Below, piece after piece: positions 44,128 through 52,611 of a DNA stretch of 64,000 nucleotides. The notes beneath the pieces were generated by a model. That model was not told the DNA's origin. It did no database searches and was given only the letters and a program-made list of their open reading frames with translations. How positions within the stretch are numbered: the stretch's first letter is position 1; each line of letters opens with the position of its first letter. This DNA comes from an uncultured Dermabacter sp. (GTDB taxonomy: Bacteria; Actinomycetota; Actinomycetes; Actinomycetales; Dermabacteraceae). The stretch covers positions 3,498 through 67,497 of the forward strand of contig CAMXWV010000013.1 of NCBI GenBank assembly GCA_947252755.1, in the 5' to 3' direction. Position numbers and translations under genes: made by a program.

Positions 44128-45684
44128 TCAGCTGTCCTTCGAGGGATCTGTCCAGGTGCCGGCGCGACGCTCCGCATCCATTGCCGCGAGGCGGTTCAGC
44201 CGCTCCTGTGTTTTCACACGTTTCACCGCGCGCTTCTCAGCGCGGGTGGGACGTGATGACTCCTCCAGGCGCACATCGGTGCCGCGCGCGCCCACGCCTT
44301 CAAAGCCGCCCACCAGGGTGGGCTCCCAGTCGAACACCACGGCGTCATCTCCCGGTCCGATCACCACCGTGTCCCCGGCCACGGCACCGGCTTTGACCAG
44401 GCCGTCCTCCACTCCGAGAGCGTTCAACCGGTCCGCAAGATAGCCCACGGCCTCGTCATTGGAGAACTGGGTCTGCTTCACCCACAGCTCCGGTTTATCA
44501 CCCAGGATGCGGAACGCGTAATGCCCGGCGTAGGGCTCCTTCTCAATGGTGAAGCCCTGTTCACGGTCACGACGGCGGCCACGGCGCGGCTTCTCCGGTT
44601 CAATGGTGATGACTTCGCGCGCCTCCTCTTCTTCCGGCAGGGCTGCGCAGGCATCCTCCACCATCTGACCGAGCGCAAGCGCAAACTCCCGCAGTCCCTT
44701 GTGGGACACGGCGGAGACAGTGAAGATCGGCAGCCCCGTCTGTTCAAGCTGATCGCGCACCAGGTCACTCATGTCCTGCCCGTCCGGCAGATCAGTCTTG
44801 TTCAGGGCGATCACAGCGGGCCGCTCCAGCAGCGGCGGCAGGCCCTTCACCGCGGACTCCTCATCCAGACTGTGCGCGTACTGCTCCAGTTCGCGCATGA
44901 TCGAGCGGAAATCATCCACCGGGTTCCGGTCTGATTCCAGAGTGGCCGCATCCAGAACGTGCACCAGCACGTGGCAGCGTTCGATATGCCGCAAGAATGC
45001 CAGGCCCAGTCCCCTGCCTTCGCTGGCACCGGGGATCAGCCCGGGCACGTCCGCCATGGTGTAGCGGAACTGCTGCGCCTCCACGACACCGAGGTTCGGA
45101 GCGAGCGTGGTGAACGGGTAGTCCGCGATCTTCGGGCGGGCAGAGCTCATCGCAGCGATGAGACTGGATTTCCCGGCGGACGGGTAGCCCACGAGGGCAA
45201 CGTCCGCAATGGATTTCAGCTCCAGCACCAGGGTGCGCTCTTCACCGGGCTCGCCGAGCAGCGCGAACCCGGGGGCTTTCCGCTTTGCGGAGGCGAGCGC
45301 TGCATTGCCTAAGCCACCCCGGCCGCCGTGAGCTGCCACGAACTGAGTGCCTTCGCCCACCAGGTCCGCCAGGATCTCCCCATCGCGGGTTTTCACCACG
45401 GTGCCATCAGGGATGCCCAGAATCGTGTGCTCACCGTTCTTGCCTTCCCGCAGGTCGCCTTTGCCGAATCCGCCGGATTCTCCCTTGCGGTGCGGCAGAT
45501 GGTGGAAGTCCATGAGCGTGGTGACGTTGCGGTCCACCTGCAGGATCACATCACCACCGTGGCCGCCGTCGGCACCGTCGGGACCGCCGAGCGGTTTGAA
45601 CGTCTCGCGGCGCACAGAGGCCGCGCCGTTGCCGCCGTCACCGCCGGTGACGTGGATGACTGCGCGGTCGATGAACGATGCCAT
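44128..45684 (-). CDS. obg: GTPase Obg/CgtA
   Basis: 518 residues. Glycine-rich Obg domain (VIHVTGGDGGNGAASVRRET, GGDGADGGHGG-type loop), G domain with GYPSAGKSSLIAAMS (G1), DVPGLIPGA (G3), NKTDLP (G4), and a C-terminal OCT domain followed by a basic tail. Obg binds the 50S subunit and links ribosome assembly to ppGpp. Normal actinobacterial length. The gap to rpmA carries an intrinsic terminator, so read-through may lower its level relative to ribosomal proteins. Confidence 0.96.
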   Translation of the reverse strand: MASFIDRAVIHVTGGDGGNGAASVRRETFKPLGGPDGADGGHGGDVILQVDRNVTTLMDFHHLPHRKGESGGFGKGDLREGKNGEHTILGIPDGTVVKTRDGEILADLVGEGTQFVAAHGGRGGLGNAALASAKRKAPGFALLGEPGEERTLVLELKSIADVALVGYPSAGKSSLIAAMSSARPKIADYPFTTLAPNLGVVEAQQFRYTMADVPGLIPGASEGRGLGLAFLRHIERCHVLVHVLDAATLESDRNPVDDFRSIMRELEQYAHSLDEESAVKGLPPLLERPAVIALNKTDLPDGQDMSDLVRDQLEQTGLPIFTVSAVSHKGLREFALALGQMVEDACAALPEEEEAREVITIEPEKPRRGRRRDREQGFTIEKEPYAGHYAFRILGDKPELWVKQTQFSNDEAVGYLADRLNALGVEDGLVKAGAVAGDTVVIGPGDDAVVFDWEPTLVGGFEGVGARGTDVRLEESSRPTRAEKRAVKRVKTQERLNRLAAMDAERRAGTWTDPSKDS

Positions 45685-45769
45685 GAAGACCCCTTCAAGC
45701 GTGTAAGCGGCGGAGTGTGCCGCTGCGGCGGCGGCTCAGGCCACGCGGGTGCGGGCGCGGGCCGACGCG

Positions 45770-45818
45770 TCCAGAATAAAAGACAACAGCGAGGAGGGGA
45801 TGAACCCGCTCCTCGCTG
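45770..45818 (-). terminator. intrinsic terminator after rpmA
   Basis: CAGCGAGGAG (minus strand 45818-45809) and CTCCTCGCTG (45796-45787) form a 10-bp stem with a 12-base loop, followed on the minus strand by TTGTCTTTTATTC. This is a clear Rho-independent terminator between rpmA and obg. Confidence 0.8.
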
Positions 45819-45845
45819 CTGAGAAAAGCTGATGCGCTGCGCGCC

Positions 45846-46100
45846 TCAGGCGGAGGCGATCACGTTCACAACCTTGCGGTCGCGAGCGCGGCCGAACTCC
45901 ACGGTGCCCGCGGTGAGCGCGAACAGCGTATCGTCCTTGCCCTTGCCCACACCGGCGCCCGGGTGGAACTTGGTGCCACGCTGGCGAACGAGGATCTCGC
46001 CCGCGTTGACTTCCTGGCCGCCGAAGCGCTTCACGCCGAGGCGCTGTGCGTTCGAGTCGCGACCGTTCTTCGAGGAGCTGACGCCCTTCTTCGATGCCAT
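45846..46100 (-). CDS. rpmA: 50S ribosomal protein L27
   Basis: 84 residues, full length. MASKKGVSSSKNGRDSNAQRLGVKRFGGQ is the L27 N-terminus, GEILVRQRGTKFHPGAGVGKGKDDTLFA the conserved core. No N-terminal cleavage extension. Follows rplU by 34 bases. Confidence 0.98.
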   Translation of the reverse strand: MASKKGVSSSKNGRDSNAQRLGVKRFGGQEVNAGEILVRQRGTKFHPGAGVGKGKDDTLFALTAGTVEFGRARDRKVVNVIASA

Positions 46101-46134
46101 GGTGGATTACCTTCTTCCGAGTCTGTGAACGCGC

Positions 46135-46443
46135 TCAGGCGATGTTGGTGATCTTGAGGCGGGTCAGTTCCTGGCGGTGGCCCTGGCGCTTCTTGTAACC
46201 GGTCTTGTTCTTGTAGCGGAGGATCCGGATCTTCGGGCCGCGGAGGGACTCCACGATCTCTGCGGTCACCTTCACCTTGCCCAGGTCATCCTTGCTGGAG
46301 GTGACCTTGTCGCCGTCAACCAGGAGGACGGGAGCGAATTCAACGCTGTCGCCTGCCTCGCCGGCCACGCGGTTGATCACGATGGTGTCACCCACGGACA
46401 CCTTCTCCTGACGACCGCCTGCGCGGACGATTGCGTACACCAC
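46135..46443 (-). CDS. rplU: 50S ribosomal protein L21
   Basis: 102 residues from GTG 46443 (VVYAIVRAGGRQEKVSVGDT), the normal L21 start; an in-frame ATG at 46473 would add a non-homologous MSQHEGKRRD and is rejected. KNKTGYKKRQGHRQELTRLKI is the conserved C-terminus. AAGGAAAGAG lies upstream. First gene of the rplU-rpmA-obg-proB operon, about 120 bases downstream of a recognisable promoter. Confidence 0.97.
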   Translation of the reverse strand: MVYAIVRAGGRQEKVSVGDTIVINRVAGEAGDSVEFAPVLLVDGDKVTSSKDDLGKVKVTAEIVESLRGPKIRILRYKNKTGYKKRQGHRQELTRLKITNIA

Positions 46444-46572
46444 GTCTCTTCTCTTTCCTTCGTGCTGACTCAAAACTTGTGCCGTGCCCGCTCCTCAACC
46501 CGTCAGAGCCCGCCGGTCACGGGGTAGCTGCGAGGAGATGCGGACACACTGGCGCGAAAAGCGCCGACGTCC

Positions 46573-46602
46573 AGTTTACGAGACCCGCTTCTGACGGGTC
46601 AA
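46573..46602 (-). promoter_or_regulatory. promoter of the rplU operon
   Basis: On the minus strand TTGACC (46597-46602) and TAAACT (46573-46578) are 18 bases apart, a good vegetative-sigma promoter. Transcription would begin near 46566, giving a ~120-base leader before rplU that contains inverted-repeat DNA and may be regulatory. Confidence 0.6.
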
Positions 46603-46660
46603 CATGCAACACGTGAGCCACCAGGCAAAACCGCGGGTTTCGCCTGTGCAACTCATCACG

Positions 46661-49582
46661 TCACTCCTGGTTGGTGCTCTCTTCCTTGTGCTCGGCGGTC
46701 TCGGCCGGCGCCTCAGACTTCCGGTCGGCGTCGGCGGGTTCGGCCGCCGGCTCGGCTTTCTGGTCGCCCGACTCAGCCGGCGCCTGCGCCGATGCGTCGC
46801 TCGCGGTGATGACCTGCCCATCCACGGTGACCTCCGGGTGGGAGTCCTTCGAGGTGGCCGCGGCGATCGACGCGATCGTGGCAGCAGCAATGGCGCGGGA
46901 TGTCTCATCCTGCTCCAGCACGTGCACATCCGAGCCGTTCTTCTGATCCACCAGCTCCTGCACCGCATCGCGGGCCGCGTCGGGACGGGACGAGCCGGCC
47001 TGGTCTCCGCCCTGGGCGTCACCCGCCTGGGACTGAGCGTGCTTGCCGTGATCGTGCTTGCCCTGGTCGCCGTGACTCTGGCCGTGCTTGCCATGATCAT
47101 GCTTGCCGTGATCGTTCTGGCTGCCGCGCTTGGAGCGGGAGCGGCGTGAACGACCGCCGCGGGAGTCATCGTCGAACGCGGGCGCCTCATGATGCTGGTG
47201 CCCGTCCAGGTCGATGGTGATGCCGCGTCCATTGCAGTGCTCACAGCTGGTGGAGAAGGTCTCCACCAGGCCGGCGCCCACGCGTTTGCGGGTCATCTGC
47301 ACAAGGCCCAGGGACGTCACTTCCGCCACCTGGTGCTTTGTGCGATCCCGTGACAGGCATTCCACCAGGCGCCGCATCACCAGGTCTCGGTTCGCTTCGA
47401 GCACCATGTCGATGAAGTCGATCACGATGATGCCGCCGATATCCCGCAGGCGCAGCTGGCGCACGATTTCCTCCGCCGCCTCCAGGTTGTTGCGGGTCAC
47501 GGTCTCTTCCAGGGAGCCGCCGGAGCCGGTGAACTTGCCGGTGTTGACGTCCACCACGGTCATCGCTTCGGTGCGGTCGATCACCAGGGAGCCGCCGGAG
47601 GGCAGATACACCTTACGGTCCATCGCCTTCATCAGCTGCTCGTCCACGCGGTACTTCGCGAAGGAGTCCCGCTCCCCCACGTGCTTGGTGGTGCGGTCCA
47701 GCAGGTCCGGCGCCACCTCCGACACGTACTCGTGAACCTCTTTGTAGGTGTTCTCACCTTCCACGACGAGCGCGGTGAAGTCCTCGTTGAAGATGTCACG
47801 GACCACCTTGATCGCAAGGTCCGGCTCCATGGAGAGCGGCGCGGGAGCGTTTTTCGACTTCCGCTTCTTCTCGATCTTCGCCCACTGCGCCTGAAGGCGC
47901 TCCACGTCATGCTTCAGCTCCTCTTCGCTGGCTCCCTCAGCGGCGGTGCGCACAATGACGCCGGCCTCTTCCGGAACCAGGGTTTTGAGGATCTTCTTCA
48001 AACGGTTGCGTTCATTCTCCGGCAGTTTGCGGGAGATGCCGGTCATGGAGCCGCCCGGCACGAACACCAGGTAGCGGCCCGGCAGGGAGATCTGCGAGGT
48101 GAGACGAGCGCCCTTATGGCCGATCGGATCCTTGGTGACCTGCACCAGAACCGGATCGCCCGCTTTCAGCGCCAGCTCGATGCGGCGCGGCTGGCCCTCC
48201 AGACCGGCAGCATCCCAGTTTACCTCGCCCGCGTACAGCACGGCGTTGCGGCCCTTGCCGATGTCCACGAACGCGGCTTCCATGGACGGCAGCACGTTCT
48301 GCACCTTGCCCAGGTACACGTTGCCCACCATGGACACCTGGGACTTCTGCGCCACATAGTGCTCCACAAGGATGTTGTCCTCGAGCACGGCGATCTGAGT
48401 GCGGCCGGGGCGCTCACGCACAATCATCGAACGCTTCACGGACTCCCGGCGAGCCAGAAACTCCGCTTCGGTGATGGAGTGGCGACGCCGGCCCGCATCG
48501 CGGCCTTCACGGCGGCGCTGACGCTTCGCCTCCAGGCGAGTGGAACCCTTGACAGCGCGCACCTCGTCACGGCCTTCGCGCACCTTGACCACCGTGTTCG
48601 GCGGATCATCGGACTGCGGCTCATCAGATGAGCCGGAGGACCGGCGGCGGCGACGACGGCGACGGCTGGAGCTGCCCCCGGTGGACTCATCATCACTGCC
48701 GGATGAATCATCACTGTCATCAGAGTCCGAGGAGTCATCCTCATCGGCATCGTCATCGCGCGCATCGTCATCATCGCTGCGGCCGCGGCCTCGCCGGCCA
48801 CGTCCACCTCGGCGACGGCGGCGGCGCGAGGAGCCGCGGGACTCCCCCTCCTCCCCGCTGTCATCGGAGCCGGTGGAGTCTGAGGAGTCCGCGCTGTCAT
48901 CGCCGTCCGCGTCGTCCGTGTCATCGTCAGTGTGATCGGCGTTTGCGCTGGAGCGGCGGCGTGAGCGCGTGCGAGAACGGCGCGGCTTCTCTGCGGCCGA
49001 GGAGTCAGCGTTCGAGCCGGCAGCGTCATCCTCGCTGTCCTCGTCCTCATCATCGCCGGCGCTGGCGCTCTTCACCACGGTGGGAGCCTGGAACAGCAGG
49101 CCTGTGAAGTCGGTGCTCGGAGCGCTGCCAGCCGGAGCGGCCGACGCGGTCTCATCCTTGCGTTCGTCAGCAAGCGCCTGCAGATCATCCGCCACGCTGC
49201 CGGATGCGGGCGCCTTCGCGGTGTCCTTCTTCTGCGCCGGCTTGTCCTGCTTTGCAGCCTTCGGCGCCTTTTCAGCGGTGCTGGATCCGGCTGCGGTCGG
49301 CTGGGCCGCGTCGGGCGTTGAGGCTGCGGGAGCGCCGGCAGTGCTGGCAGCGGCTCGGCGGCGGCGTTCCCGGAAGTTCACGGGGGCAGCATCCGTCACC
49401 ACGGTGGAGCTCTGGGATGCAGCTGAGGTGGTCACATTCTGGGCCGGGGCGGTGGGCGCCTGGAAGACCGGTGCGCCAGCGGCGCTCCCGGCGGCTCGAC
49501 GGCGGCGCCGGGGCGGTGCGGAGGCCGAGCCGTTCGATTCGTGCGAGTCCGACGACTCCTGGTGCGGGTTGTTTTCAGCCAT
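46661..49582 (-). CDS. rne: ribonuclease E/G
   Basis: 973 residues from ATG 49582, with AAGGAG nearby upstream. The first ~380 residues are low-complexity: Ala/Pro/Ser, then acidic Asp/Ser/Glu blocks alternating with Arg clusters (SRRRRRRGGRGRRGRGR). The RNase E core follows: S1 domain (QVSMVGNVYLGKVQNVLPSM then AAFVDIGKGRNAVLY), the catalytic Asp region MTVVDVNTGKFTG, DFIDM, and the Zn-link CEHCNGRG. The C-terminus has a His/Lys/Gly repeat (HDHGKHGQSHGDQGKHDHGK) and an acidic Ala/Glu tail. As in other actinobacteria, the catalytic core sits in the middle with scaffold regions on both sides. Processes rRNA, tRNA and mRNA. Confidence 0.95.
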   Translation of the reverse strand: MAENNPHQESSDSHESNGSASAPPRRRRRAAGSAAGAPVFQAPTAPAQNVTTSAASQSSTVVTDAAPVNFRERRRRAAASTAGAPAASTPDAAQPTAAGSSTAEKAPKAAKQDKPAQKKDTAKAPASGSVADDLQALADERKDETASAAPAGSAPSTDFTGLLFQAPTVVKSASAGDDEDEDSEDDAAGSNADSSAAEKPRRSRTRSRRRSSANADHTDDDTDDADGDDSADSSDSTGSDDSGEEGESRGSSRRRRRRGGRGRRGRGRSDDDDARDDDADEDDSSDSDDSDDSSGSDDESTGGSSSRRRRRRRRSSGSSDEPQSDDPPNTVVKVREGRDEVRAVKGSTRLEAKRQRRREGRDAGRRRHSITEAEFLARRESVKRSMIVRERPGRTQIAVLEDNILVEHYVAQKSQVSMVGNVYLGKVQNVLPSMEAAFVDIGKGRNAVLYAGEVNWDAAGLEGQPRRIELALKAGDPVLVQVTKDPIGHKGARLTSQISLPGRYLVFVPGGSMTGISRKLPENERNRLKKILKTLVPEEAGVIVRTAAEGASEEELKHDVERLQAQWAKIEKKRKSKNAPAPLSMEPDLAIKVVRDIFNEDFTALVVEGENTYKEVHEYVSEVAPDLLDRTTKHVGERDSFAKYRVDEQLMKAMDRKVYLPSGGSLVIDRTEAMTVVDVNTGKFTGSGGSLEETVTRNNLEAAEEIVRQLRLRDIGGIIVIDFIDMVLEANRDLVMRRLVECLSRDRTKHQVAEVTSLGLVQMTRKRVGAGLVETFSTSCEHCNGRGITIDLDGHQHHEAPAFDDDSRGGRSRRSRSKRGSQNDHGKHDHGKHGQSHGDQGKHDHGKHAQSQAGDAQGGDQAGSSRPDAARDAVQELVDQKNGSDVHVLEQDETSRAIAAATIASIAAATSKDSHPEVTVDGQVITASDASAQAPAESGDQKAEPAAEPADADRKSEAPAETAEHKEESTNQE

Positions 49583-49937
49583 CAGGCCGCTCCTTAAGCA
49601 TCGGAGCCGCCGCATCACAGCTCCGCTGTTGTCATCGTCCAAGCGGACGGAAGTCACTACACCCTCGCGCTGCTCCCCACGGGAGCGCTGCGGTGCTGAT
49701 CTGCAAGCATCACGACCTGGTTCGGCGGAGCGCTCATCAGCCAAGGGGACCTGGTGCCCGATGCGGGACACCGAGGTGCTGTGCCAGTATCGCACAGAAC
49801 TCTGCGCAGCCACGGGATTGCGCGTGGACGATCGCCGGCACCGGGTCCATCACCGGGACAAGGGTCCTGGTCCCAGCCTTGTGCTGTCGATAAGGTGATG
49901 AGGCCCCATTCCCTGTCCTGCACCAAGAAGGAAGCAT
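49583..49937. other. intergenic region between divergent rne and cydA
   Basis: 355 bases with no convincing gene. It must hold both promoters. The only symmetric element seen is CTGTGC-cagtatc-GCACAG (49779-49797), a loosely CRP/GlxR-like inverted repeat (TGTG/CACA, spacing one base longer than consensus) about 140 bases before cydA. No clear -35/-10 pair was found for either gene. The long upstream reading of rne into this region shows no conserved text. Confidence 0.45.
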
Positions 49938-51503
49938 ATGGACGCCCTCGATTTCGCACGGTGGCAATTCGGCATCACCACCGTGTACCACTTCATCTTC
50001 GTGCCCTTGACGATCGGGCTCTCCCTCCTGGTGGCGATCATGCAGACCGTCGCCTACACCGCGAAGGATCCCGTGGCGAAGGATTCCTGGACCCGCCTCA
50101 CCAAGTTCTTCGGCTCGATGCTGCTGGTGAACTTCGGCATCGGCATCGCCACCGGCATCGTCCAGGAGTTCCAGTTCGGCATGAACTGGTCGGAATACTC
50201 CCGCTTCGTGGGTGACATCTTCGGCGCCCCTCTCGCCTTCGAGGGTCTTGTGGCGTTCTTCATGGAGTCCACGTTCCTGGGACTGTGGATCTTCGGCTGG
50301 AACCGCCTGTCCCCCAAGCTTCACCTGCTGACGATCTGGGCGGTCGCCTTCGGCACCACCGCCTCCGCTTACTTCATCATCGCGGCGAACTCGTTCATGC
50401 AGCACCCCGTGGGGGCGATCTTCAATGAGCAGACCGGCCGCGCCGAGCTTGACCCGAACGCGGGCGGCATCCTCGCCGTGCTCACCAACCCCACCACCCT
50501 GGCTGCATTCCCGCACGTGATCGCCGGTGCATGGCTGGTGGCTGGCGCGTTCGTGACCGGCATCGCCGCCCACCACATGGTGCGCCACCACAACCTTGCC
50601 GAGAAGACCCAGGGCGCGGAAGCAGAAGACCACACGCACCTGGCTCGGCGCGTATTCCGCCCGGCTGTGCGCTTCGGCGTGCTGAGCATGGTCATCTCCG
50701 CGCTGCTGCTGTTCGTCTCGGGTGACCTGCAGGCGAAGATCATGTTCGAGCAGCAGCCGATGAAGATGGCCTCTGCCGAAGCCATCTGCGCCACGCAGTC
50801 CGAGGTGCCGTTCTCGATCCTCACCGTGGGCGGCCCGCGCGCGTTCAGCCAGGAATGTGACGACGTTGCCCACCTGATCGAGGTGCCGTACGTGACCTCG
50901 CTGCTCGCCACCAACGACCCGAGCGCTGAGCTCAAGGGCGTCAATGACCTCAATGAGGAGTACAAGGCGCAGTTCGGCGCCACCGCCGTCAACTCCTCCG
51001 GTGAGACGGTGGAGGCGGACTACCGCCCGAACCTGTTCGTCACCTACTGGTCCTTCCGCCTCATGATGGGCTTCGCGGTGTTCTCCGGCATCCTCGCGAT
51101 CTGGGCGTTCTGGGTGACCCGCGGCAAGGGCGAGAACGCCCGCACCTCCGGGTCCAAGGCGTTCGCCTGGTTTGCGCTGATCTCCATCCCGATGCCGTTC
51201 CTGGCGAACTCCGCCGGCTGGGTGTTCACCGAAATGGGCCGTCAGCCCTGGGTGGTGCACCCCGCCCCGGACGGGGACCCGGTGATCCGGCTGATGACCC
51301 TGCAGGGCGTCTCTGACCATCCGTCCTGGCTGGTGATCACCTCGCTGGTGGGCTTCACCGTCATCTACGGGGTGCTGATGGTGGTCTGGTACTACCTGAT
51401 GCACAAGGCCGCAGCAAAGGGCGTTGCCGCCCCGAAGCGTCGATCGGTGGAGGGCTCCGATGAGAAGAAGCTCGACACCCCGGCCCTGAACTTCGGCTAC
51501 TGA
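49938..51503 (+). CDS. cydA: cytochrome bd ubiquinol/menaquinol oxidase subunit I
   Basis: 521 residues, about nine membrane helices. N-terminal LDFARWQFGITTVYHFIFVPLTIGLSLLVAIMQ includes the haem b595-side histidine; the conserved GRQPW motif (EMGRQPWVVHPAPD) is present, and the Q-loop region lies between residues about 250 and 370. Reduces O2 to water with high affinity using quinol. AAGAAGGAAG precedes ATG 49938. First gene of cydA-cydB-cydD-cydC, all on the plus strand with minimal gaps. Confidence 0.97.
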   Translation: MDALDFARWQFGITTVYHFIFVPLTIGLSLLVAIMQTVAYTAKDPVAKDSWTRLTKFFGSMLLVNFGIGIATGIVQEFQFGMNWSEYSRFVGDIFGAPLAFEGLVAFFMESTFLGLWIFGWNRLSPKLHLLTIWAVAFGTTASAYFIIAANSFMQHPVGAIFNEQTGRAELDPNAGGILAVLTNPTTLAAFPHVIAGAWLVAGAFVTGIAAHHMVRHHNLAEKTQGAEAEDHTHLARRVFRPAVRFGVLSMVISALLLFVSGDLQAKIMFEQQPMKMASAEAICATQSEVPFSILTVGGPRAFSQECDDVAHLIEVPYVTSLLATNDPSAELKGVNDLNEEYKAQFGATAVNSSGETVEADYRPNLFVTYWSFRLMMGFAVFSGILAIWAFWVTRGKGENARTSGSKAFAWFALISIPMPFLANSAGWVFTEMGRQPWVVHPAPDGDPVIRLMTLQGVSDHPSWLVITSLVGFTVIYGVLMVVWYYLMHKAAAKGVAAPKRRSVEGSDEKKLDTPALNFGY

Positions 51504-51520
51504 GAGAGGAGAACTGAGAC

Positions 51521-52603
51521 ATGGACGCAACATTCCTGCAGACCCTGTGGTTCATCCTCATCGCGGTCCTGTTCCTCGGGTACTTCGTGCTCGAAGGCTT
51601 CGACTTCGGCGTGGGCATGAACGTGTTCGCCCTGGGCAAGGGCGATGACACCCGCAAACGCCAGATCCTGCGCACCATCAGCCCGGTGTGGGACGGCAAT
51701 GAAGTGTGGCTGCTGGTGGGCGGCGCCGGCATCTTCGCCGCATTCCCCGAGTGGTACGCCACGCTGTTCTCCGGCGCGTACCTGCCGCTGTTCCTGATCC
51801 TGCTCGCTCTGATCGTGCGCGTGTGCGCATTCAAGTACCGGGACAAGGTGGAGAGTCCCAGCTGGCGTCTCACCTGGGACTGGATGCATTTCCTGGGCGG
51901 CCTGCTGCCGGCGCTGCTGTGGGGCGTTGCCTTCGCGAACATCGTGCGTGGCGTCACCATGGAGGCGAACCACAACGGCGCTTCGGTGATGACCAGCTCG
52001 CTGTTCGATCTGCTCAACCCCTTCGGGCTGCTGGGCGGTGTGGTGTTCGTGCTGCTGTTCTGGCTTCACGGCACCGTGTACCTGGCGCTGAAGACCACCG
52101 GTGAGGTGCGTGACGACGCGAACCGGCTGGCGGGCATGCTCGCCCTGCCCACAATCGCGGCCGGCGCAGCGTTTTTGATCTGGCACCAGATCGCCTACTC
52201 CAACACGCCGTTCACCTGGGCGGCGCTCGTGGTGGCAGCGGTGGCGCTCGTGTTCGCGTTCCTCATGAACCGGGCGCAGCGTGAGGGCATGGCGTTCATC
52301 GGCACCACCATCGCGATCGCTGCAGCATCGGTTCAGCTGTTCGGCGGCCTGTTCCCGAATGTGCTGCCGGCGCTGAACGATTCGGCGCTGTCGCTGACCG
52401 TGATGAACGCGTCTTCCACGGAGTACACCCTGAAGGTCATGACGATTGCTACCGTTGTGTTCCTGCCGATCGTTCTGGCCTACCAGGCCTGGGCGTACTG
52501 GGTGTTCCGCCACCGCGTGGACGTTGCAGACGTGCACGAAGCGCAGGAAGGCCTGGTCGAGAAGATCAGCCGCGCCCATAGAGACGCCTTCCGAACGGAG
52601 TAA
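51521..52603 (+). CDS. cydB: cytochrome bd oxidase subunit II
   Basis: 360 residues, eight or nine membrane helices. LQTLWFILIAVLFLGYFVLEGFDFGVGM is the family N-terminus, TISPVWDGNEVWLLVGGAGIFAAFPEWYA the conserved second loop. 17 bases after cydA with GAGAGGAGA as ribosome-binding site. Partners CydA in the membrane oxidase. Confidence 0.97.
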   Translation: MDATFLQTLWFILIAVLFLGYFVLEGFDFGVGMNVFALGKGDDTRKRQILRTISPVWDGNEVWLLVGGAGIFAAFPEWYATLFSGAYLPLFLILLALIVRVCAFKYRDKVESPSWRLTWDWMHFLGGLLPALLWGVAFANIVRGVTMEANHNGASVMTSSLFDLLNPFGLLGGVVFVLLFWLHGTVYLALKTTGEVRDDANRLAGMLALPTIAAGAAFLIWHQIAYSNTPFTWAALVVAAVALVFAFLMNRAQREGMAFIGTTIAIAAASVQLFGGLFPNVLPALNDSALSLTVMNASSTEYTLKVMTIATVVFLPIVLAYQAWAYWVFRHRVDVADVHEAQEGLVEKISRAHRDAFRTE

Positions 52604-52611
52604 CCGCCGCA

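Noticed and set aside
47000..47120. Repeats in the RNase E C-terminus as a DNA tandem repeat locus.
   Set aside because: They encode HDHGKH units in frame and are imperfect; treated as protein repeats.
49779..49797. CTGTGC/GCACAG repeat as a definite GlxR or Rex site.
   Set aside because: Spacing is one base off the CRP/GlxR consensus and the sequence does not match Rex; kept only as a candidate.
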